Below, one piece after another: positions 57,840-64,000 of a DNA stretch of 64,000 nt; the stretch's first letter is position 1, and each line of letters begins with the position of its first letter. The notes beneath the pieces were generated by a model. It saw only the letters and a program-made list of their open reading frames with translations. It did not search any database and was not told the origin of the DNA. The translations under genes were made by a program, and so were the position numbers. The DNA is from Paguma larvata (Eukaryota > Chordata > Mammalia > Carnivora > Viverridae). The DNA lies in contig CM057839.1 in NCBI GenBank assembly GCA_030068075.1, positions 46,962,960 to 47,026,959 on the forward strand. The letters run 5' to 3'.

Positions 57840-60445
57840 TAATGTTGTAAAGTTATTAAAAGACAAAAAAAGATATATTCAAAAGCTCTGCGATCCCCAA
57901 ACATGACATAACACACATTCAAGGACATAACTAGTAAAAATTAATCTTGAAACTCTGAGTTATTTTCCTAAAGTTTTCCATTTGACATTAGATTCACATG
58001 AGTTATTCTGTTTGTTTCAGAATGTATTTATTGACCAAGAAAGGTAAAATAAGCATGCATATTAAAACTGTATCATTATCTTTTAATTATCTACTAGGAA
58101 AAGATGAATACAAATTACCAAAGCAATATTTGCAGTCATTCTTCTAATAAATTATTTTTCAATATTTGTAATACTAATGGAATCTAAATAAACCCACGAG
58201 AAGCATAAAACCACATTTATCAGAATGTTATTAATTTTTTTAATCATGTAAAAATTGAACCATTCATACGTGGTTCAGTTATTTGGTGAGAAATTTGGGA
58301 TGCAATTTTTATAGCCTGCCTGTTACATAAGTTGCAATTATTTTCTACCATTATTACCAATTATAAGAAAAGAAAAATGCATGAAGGATAAAGTTACCAT
58401 CAAAAAGAACGTATTGAATATTTTTTCCAGAAAAGTATATGTCATTCATTTTTCTTTCAATATGCTGTGATTGGTAGGTGACATAACATTGACACTGAGT
58501 GCTTTAAAATTATCTACCATATTTAGATCTTCTATACTAACATGATGGACAGTCTAATATTAAATACTTTCTCAAAACAAAATTAGACACCAAAGTAGCA
58601 GTTTTCTATCAGTGTGTACTTCTAGATATGACAGTTTTAATCTTTTCGGTGTCTGCTGATAATGAATGTTCAGAGATTCTGTCAGAGAAAATGACCTCCA
58701 CTCTCAATTTTTTAAAGCAGTAAAGACATTAAAAGATGAAACACTTATCAAGGATTAGATAATAAGGAAAATTAAATAATTAGGTCAATGTTTTGAGTAG
58801 AGATATATTGTTCCTTCACCAACTTCAAAAAATCTACATTTTGAACATGGTTGTTGGCACTTAAATGTTAATATTTTAAAATATGATATTTATTAAATGA
58901 TATTTCAGTAAATGAATACAAGTTTTGAGTATTTTATTTAAAGGATAATGAACATTTTGAGACAACTCCATTGGTATAAAATGGGTGTACTTAAAATTTG
59001 TAACAGAATTCAGTAGTATTGATTTTAAAGGTAGATTTCTTGTAACAGTATTTTAAACACCCTGATTTGAGAGCCAGAATCTGTTTAGTCATATTCTATT
59101 TAGTTTTAATTTAGCCTTTTGTAAAGTCTTTATTAACATTTCAGTCAACCTTAATAAATTATCAAATACTCCTGAACTATCCAAAAATTAAACTCTCACT
59201 CCAGTGTCTGATTTACAACTACAGGGCAGCTTAGATTTTTGGAAATGATAGGTTAAACATAAAAGTCAGAGTCTTACTTACACTTCACATTTTATTTCGG
59301 AAGAGATTCTTTTGGCGATGAAGAAAGTGCACATTAAAAACTGCAGAGTGGTTTCATTTAAAGAATATATTTGTTGTTGAGAGTTAACCTGTTCGTATTC
59401 TACTAACAGAAACAAGATGTGCTCTAGTTGTCATCTAAAATATTGATATAAATATTAATATGTACATAAGCCAGATATTTCTTCCTTTATATTATGTTTT
59501 ACATTTTTAACACAGTCTTAAAAGATTTCCTTTTTGATGTTCTCTTTGGCATTTCTATCACTAAGACCTCTTTCTATTTCTCATAGAATTAACTCTCAAT
59601 TACTTTAATTTTCTTAGGAGTTGGCCAAAAATCCCTACAAATAATACGTGATATTATTTGATAATATCGTACTTATTCATTCTCAAAATATTTTTCTTCA
59701 GCTGCAAGACTTAACATATTTTAATGATAATAGAGCTGATATACAGAATTAGATTGAAACTGACAACAAGGTTATAGTTAATTGATGGGGAACATAGTGG
59801 TTTCAATTGAAATTCTTATGCTCAGTTGAATTACTGGTGAATTCTTTTAATCAGAGGTTTACTTTTATCCTGAGTTTGCATGCTAAGGTATGACCCTTAG
59901 TCTAGGGTGTGCCCTTTATTTTTCAATTCTTCTTCAGACTCAACTAAATACTTGAATGCTCAGAATGGTCTCTACCTTGACTGGCTCGAAACACAATGTC
60001 ACCCAAGATTGCACAACCCTGGTATCTTCCTTCCTCTCTCAGCTGCTGTCCTCACGTAGTCTTGTATGTGCACCTCAGCTATTGGCCAACAATACAGTGA
60101 TACACGGTAAAGTCCACTCAGATTTCTGAGCCTCTCTTCTTTTATACAATATGCTTTCTGATTCACTGACAGCTAATTCTAACCACTTCAGCAGCCCTGG
60201 CTGTAACTTGGCCTTCGCACTGAGGGAGAACACTTTGGGACCGTTTCTATACTGTCACCGAGAAAAGTATTCCCGGATTAAAGCTGGGCATATCATAAAA
60301 GAAAATTCATGTTTTATCTTCTCAAGGATCATGGTGATTCAAGGCCTGAAAATAGTTAACCCAACATATGTCATTTTAGGGGAGTATAAGTCACATTGAT
60401 GTGGCAAAAGTGGAACCGCAATCATGATATCACCACCATAGCTAA
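57840..60445. other. Unclassified AT-rich DNA
   Basis: The longest stretch here without a recognised repeat. The 82-codon frame at 60151-60399 has no recognisable domain. Confidence 0.45.
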
Positions 60446-60751
60446 AGAGGGGTGCTGACTGCTCCCTCCTGGCCCATGCACAGTCAAAAATCCATGTATA
60501 ATTTTTGACTCCCTCAAAAATTACCTATTAATAGCTTACTGTTCACCTTATCAATAATATAAATAGTCAATTAGCAATATTTTGTATTTTACATGTATTA
60601 TATAGTGTATTCTTATAATAAAGTAAGCTAGAGAAAACATATTAAGAAAATCTTAAGGAAAAGAACATTTGTTTACAGAACTGTACTAATAAAAAAAAAT
60701 CTGCATATAAGTGGACCCATGCAGTTCACACCCGTGTTGTTCAAGGGTCAA
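60446..60751. mobile_element. Tigger2-like MITE (MER28 type)
   Basis: 'gcacagtcaaaaatccatg', 'tttttgactccctcaaaaa', 'ttattaatagctt'-like text, 'attcttataataaagtaag', 'ctagagaaaacatattaag', then 'aagtggacccatgcagttc' and 'cccgtgttgttcaagggtc' match the non-autonomous Tigger2 pattern. The right terminal inverted repeat is visible; the left is eroded. Confidence 0.85.
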
Positions 60752-60838
60752 ACAGAATTAAAAATGTGTCTAATTTGTTAAATTAACTCATAGGAACTTC
60801 TAAGTAAAACACACTTTCTTTAAAAATATTTAAGTCAA

Positions 60839-61060
60839 TGGGGGGCTTCAGTGGCTCAGATGATTGAGCGTCTGACTTCAGCTCAGGTCATAATCTCTCC
60901 ATCTGTGAGTTTGAGCCCTGCATCAGGCCCTGTGCTGACAGCTCAGAGCCTGGAGCCTGCTTTGAATTCTAGATCTTCTTTTCTTCTTGTCCCTCCCTTA
61001 CTTGCATGCACACATGCTCTCTCTCTCTCTCAAAAATAAACATTAAAACATATTTAAAAA
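60839..61060 (+). mobile_element. Felid SINE
   Basis: Sense copy 'ggcttcagtggctcagatg' to 'caaaaataaacattaaaac'. Perfect 11-bp TSD 'atttaagtcaa' at 60828-60838 and 61061-61071. Confidence 0.96.
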
Positions 61061-61071
61061 ATTTAAGTCAA

Positions 61072-61795
61072 GAACACGAGAAAACCACACATATGAATAT
61101 AGATTTTTCTATGTTTCTGTAGGTTTTACAATAAAAATAATGTCTTTAAGAGAGACTTGGACTTTTCTTGTTAAGTTCATTATCCTGACCAACTATTTTC
61201 AATTATATAGCTTTTAGCTTCAATATTTATAAATACAAATGAAACTCTTTCCTTTCAGTAATTTACTAATTTTCTAAATGAACCAAAAGAAATAATACCT
61301 TTTAGAAAAGTTTGAGTGCCTTGTTGTTAGGAGAGCAATGCTTGCTTTCCAATTTTCCTTTTTATAATGTAAACAGGGTTTGGATAGATGAAGACCTTTT
61401 AATTCAGAAAATGAAAATTGTACCTAATGGAAGACGATATATATGAGAGTATTACTCTTTGATTGGTAAATATAATGTTAAAATGTTTATTCATTTAGAA
61501 TGTACAGGAAATCAAATAATAATATCAAAAAGTCATTGATGAGAAGAATATCCTATGGTTAAGTAAGAATCTCTGGTGATAACCCTCTGTGGTATAATAT
61601 ATAAAGATATAACAAAAGAAAGATAATAATATTTATATGAATATATTTTATATTAGTTAGAAATATCTCCTGAATTGGGATTTTTAGGTATTATTTTGTT
61701 CATTAGGATTTTGTTTTAAATTTTTAAAAATCAACTTCATTTAAGTTTACCTCCATACTACTATAAAATACATTAGTACATTATTTACAGAGAAA
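61072..61795. other. Unclassified AT-rich DNA
   Basis: No gene or recognised repeat. Confidence 0.4.
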
Positions 61796-61799
61796 CAAA

Positions 61800-62240
61800 G
61801 AAAAGGAAGAGATCATATTTCTATCAGAAACAATGCAGGCAAGGAGATTTGTATCAACATATTTAAAGTAATAAAAAGAAAACAAAACAAAAAACACTGC
61901 AATCCAGAATTGTATACCAAGCAAAAATATCTATTAAAAAGTTAGATGAGATGTTCTCTATTAAAAAATAAAAACACACGGTAAAATGTAGACTTTTTGT
62001 AGACATAGAGAAACTGAAAAAAATTCACTACAAGCAGACACATTATAAGAAATGTTAAAGGAAGTTTTTTAGGCAGATGGGAAATGATACCAGCTAGACA
62101 CATAAATCCACACAAAGGAATGAACAGCAGAGAAAATGCAGCTGATTGTAACTGATACTAAAAGATATAAAGGAGCTCTTGGAATACATGAAGCAACTTC
62201 AACTTTCTTATCAAATGCATTTTACAAAATTCAAAAGTAA
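61800..62240 (+). mobile_element. HAL1/L1 ORF1 C-terminal fragment
   Basis: 'tgcaatccagaattgtatac', 'caagcaaaaatatctatta', 'ctacaagcagacacattat', 'aagaaatgttaaaggaagt' and 'taggcagatgggaaatgat' match the end of an old L1/HAL1 ORF1. Frames are broken. Confidence 0.7.
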
Positions 62241-62426
62241 GTACAACTGTAAACACCAATTACTCAAGTTTGGGTTATGGATAGTTAGTATATCTGAAAA
62301 AGACAAAAAAAAAAAAAAACCTAATAGTTATTAAGTTTTGAGTGTGTATTCACCAGGATGGAAAAGCCACAGTGAAGCTTTTAGTGGTATACAAACATCT
62401 TCCAGTTTTATTTATCTTTAAACAGA

Positions 62427-62430
<4 letters not shown>

Positions 62431-62476
<46 letters not shown>
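62431..62476. repeat. (GT)23 microsatellite
   Basis: Twenty-three GT units followed by 'ctgcgcatgtgtgt'. It accounts for a spurious His-Thr frame on the minus strand. Confidence 0.97.
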
Positions 62477-62477
<1 letters not shown>

Positions 62478-62569
62478 TGCGCATGTGTGTTATTAAATTA
62501 ATGTTGCCATAGTACTGGGTGGAACAAAGCAAAACAAAAAGTCCGAAGTAAGAATAGATTCTTATCATT

Positions 62570-62800
62570 TCGAGATGAATAAATTCATGAACTTCTCAGC
62601 ATACTGGTGCGGGGACAGCAAAATAACGTTATGTAATTTTTTGTCTGATGAACAGACCAAGACCAAAATTCCTAGCTTTCATTTTAATTAGCTTATGTCC
62701 ATCTGACTGGGTTTTGACCAACAGATGCTGAAACAAAGAGGCATGTGCCCAGTTCTAGAACATGAAAGTTCTTACCTTCACTCTTACAAATTTATCCTTT
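62570..62800 (+). mobile_element. Possible MLT1-type LTR fragment
   Basis: 'catctgactgggttttgac', 'caacagatgctgaaacaaa' and 'gcccagttctagaacatga' resemble the middle of class III LTRs. Weak. Confidence 0.4.
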
Positions 62801-63635
62801 ACCTGCTTTATTGATAGCAGAAGTGATCTTGGATCTACATACTGAATATCTACACTACAGCACTAACACTTTACATGAGAATGAAATTTAAGCCCAGATG
62901 GCTAAAATTCCATAGTTAATCTGTTGTACTAGCTGAAATTAATATATACAGAAATTTTACTTTGAAATGAGATGCTTTCAAACAGTAACTTAAAACATGT
63001 GTTATCAAGCTAGGAATTACATGACAAGAATACTGGTATCAAATAGAAGATTCGACATATGCATTGCCAAAACATTTGGGACAACTGCTTCCTGTGATAA
63101 TTTGAAAGACAGACAATGTGTCTATCGATACTGTAGCTTTCTGGAAAGTTGCTGGGAAACAGACCATTAGTAGTGAGTGTGGATTTTTATCAGACTGTTA
63201 AGGAAGGCATTAAATAGAAAGAGATTGTGTCGAGCAAAAATGGCTGGTTTCCTAGCAGAAATAAGAAGGAAAAACCCATTGCAGCCACACCAAATACACA
63301 TGAAGAGACTCATTAAGACTCGGCTTTGCAGGAAAGATTAAATTAAGGATAAGTTCTTAAAATCCAACCCTAATGGCTTTAAGGTAGTTTATTTGATACA
63401 AAGAAGTATTTAAATATATAAGCAAATTAATAAAATAGGTTTAAGAATTATGTTTTGGTAAGAAAATTGACTGAGCTACCGGTGGAAAGAAATGTTTGGA
63501 AGCAAACTGGTCCTGAGGCTTACAGAGTCAGATTGTATTTCTGTTTATGCTATGTTATGTTTTTTCCACATTCATATAAGCTTATTATGCATTTTAACCC
63601 ATTGTCTGATAACTTTCAGGGCCTTCTTATATTGC
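62801..63635. other. Unclassified sequence
   Basis: No gene or confident repeat. The overlapping frames at 63455-63694 show no domain. Confidence 0.4.
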
Positions 63636-63639
63636 ATAC

Positions 63640-63960
63640 ACCTCTCTGCTCCAATAATATTATGTTTGCTTGCCCATGGAATGTGAATGGATAAGGCATA
63701 TGTCACATTGGAGCAGTAGCTTTAAAAGCCATAGTGCATTCCCATCGACTCTCTTGTTGTTCTGCCATGAGAATGCCATGTCCAAAACTGGGACTGCTCC
63801 AGTAGTCTGGACCCAGAATGAAGACAAGTGAAGCTGACTTGTAGCCAGGAGTAAAATCAAAGATGCTGCTAACTCATGTCCGAAATGTAACATGACCAGT
63901 GAATAAACCTTTCTTGATGTTAAAAGTCATTGATATTATAGGGGCTGTTTTGCATCACAG
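63640..63960 (+). mobile_element. MLT-type LTR fragment (class III)
   Basis: 'gctttaaaagccatagtgc', 'ttctgccatgagaatgcca', 'ctgctccagtagtctggac', 'ccagaatgaagacaagtga', then 'gaccagtgaataaaccttt' with the polyadenylation signal and 'ggggctgttttgcatcaca' follow MLT-type LTRs in order. Confidence 0.65.
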
Positions 63961-64000
63961 AAACATCAAGCAAAAGTGAGTAATACAACCTAAATTTTAA

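Overview
This window is mammalian nuclear DNA, most likely from a cat-family carnivoran. The diagnostic signal is about two dozen copies of a tRNA-Lys-derived SINE with the felid-type body: a tRNA-like head, then 'gctgacagctcagagcctgg', then a CT-rich stretch and an A-rich tail. Carnivoran-type L1 sequence supports this. The region is AT-rich, gene-poor and typical of a long intron or intergenic desert. I find no intact protein-coding gene and no functional RNA gene. Almost every longer open frame is a SINE, an L1 fossil or a microsatellite read in a chance frame.

Layout. 1-6 kb: mostly unique AT-rich DNA with old L1 3' ends (2.4 and 4.6-5.4 kb) and two SINEs. 6.4-11.6 kb: a decayed L1 with ORF1 and ORF2 remnants, split by a SINE, followed by an older L1 3' end split by two more SINEs. 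12-18 kb: MaLR-type LTRs, L2/MIR fossils, and a 424-base pure-purine microsatellite at 14.5 kb. 18-26 kb: SINE-free, with ancient MIR, L2 and LTR remnants. 26.3-28.8 kb: a SINE cluster with one head-to-tail pair. 30.5-31.6 kb: a HAL1-like 'half-L1'. 34.4-34.9 kb: a fossil hAT-like element interrupted by a perfect 104-bp inverted repeat. 36-40 kb: L2, MIR, MER5A-like and a near-consensus SINE. 44.5-46.2 kb: an ERVL-type pol fossil on the minus strand. 46.7-50.1 kb: five SINEs, one with a tail grown into an AT microsatellite. 50-60 kb: mostly unclassified, plus SINEs, L2 and a carnivoran L1 3' end. 60.4-64 kb: a Tigger2-like MITE, a SINE, an L1/HAL1 fragment and MLT-type LTR remnants.

There is no pathway or operon here; the elements relate to each other only by nested insertion. 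The two observations most worth follow-up are the perfect inverted repeat at 34630-34856, whose flanks fit a single replication template-switch event, and a possible isolated coding exon ending in a consensus splice donor at 56080. Repeat family names come from recognising consensus-like text by eye, not from a database search, so subfamily names are provisional and boundaries of old elements are approximate.
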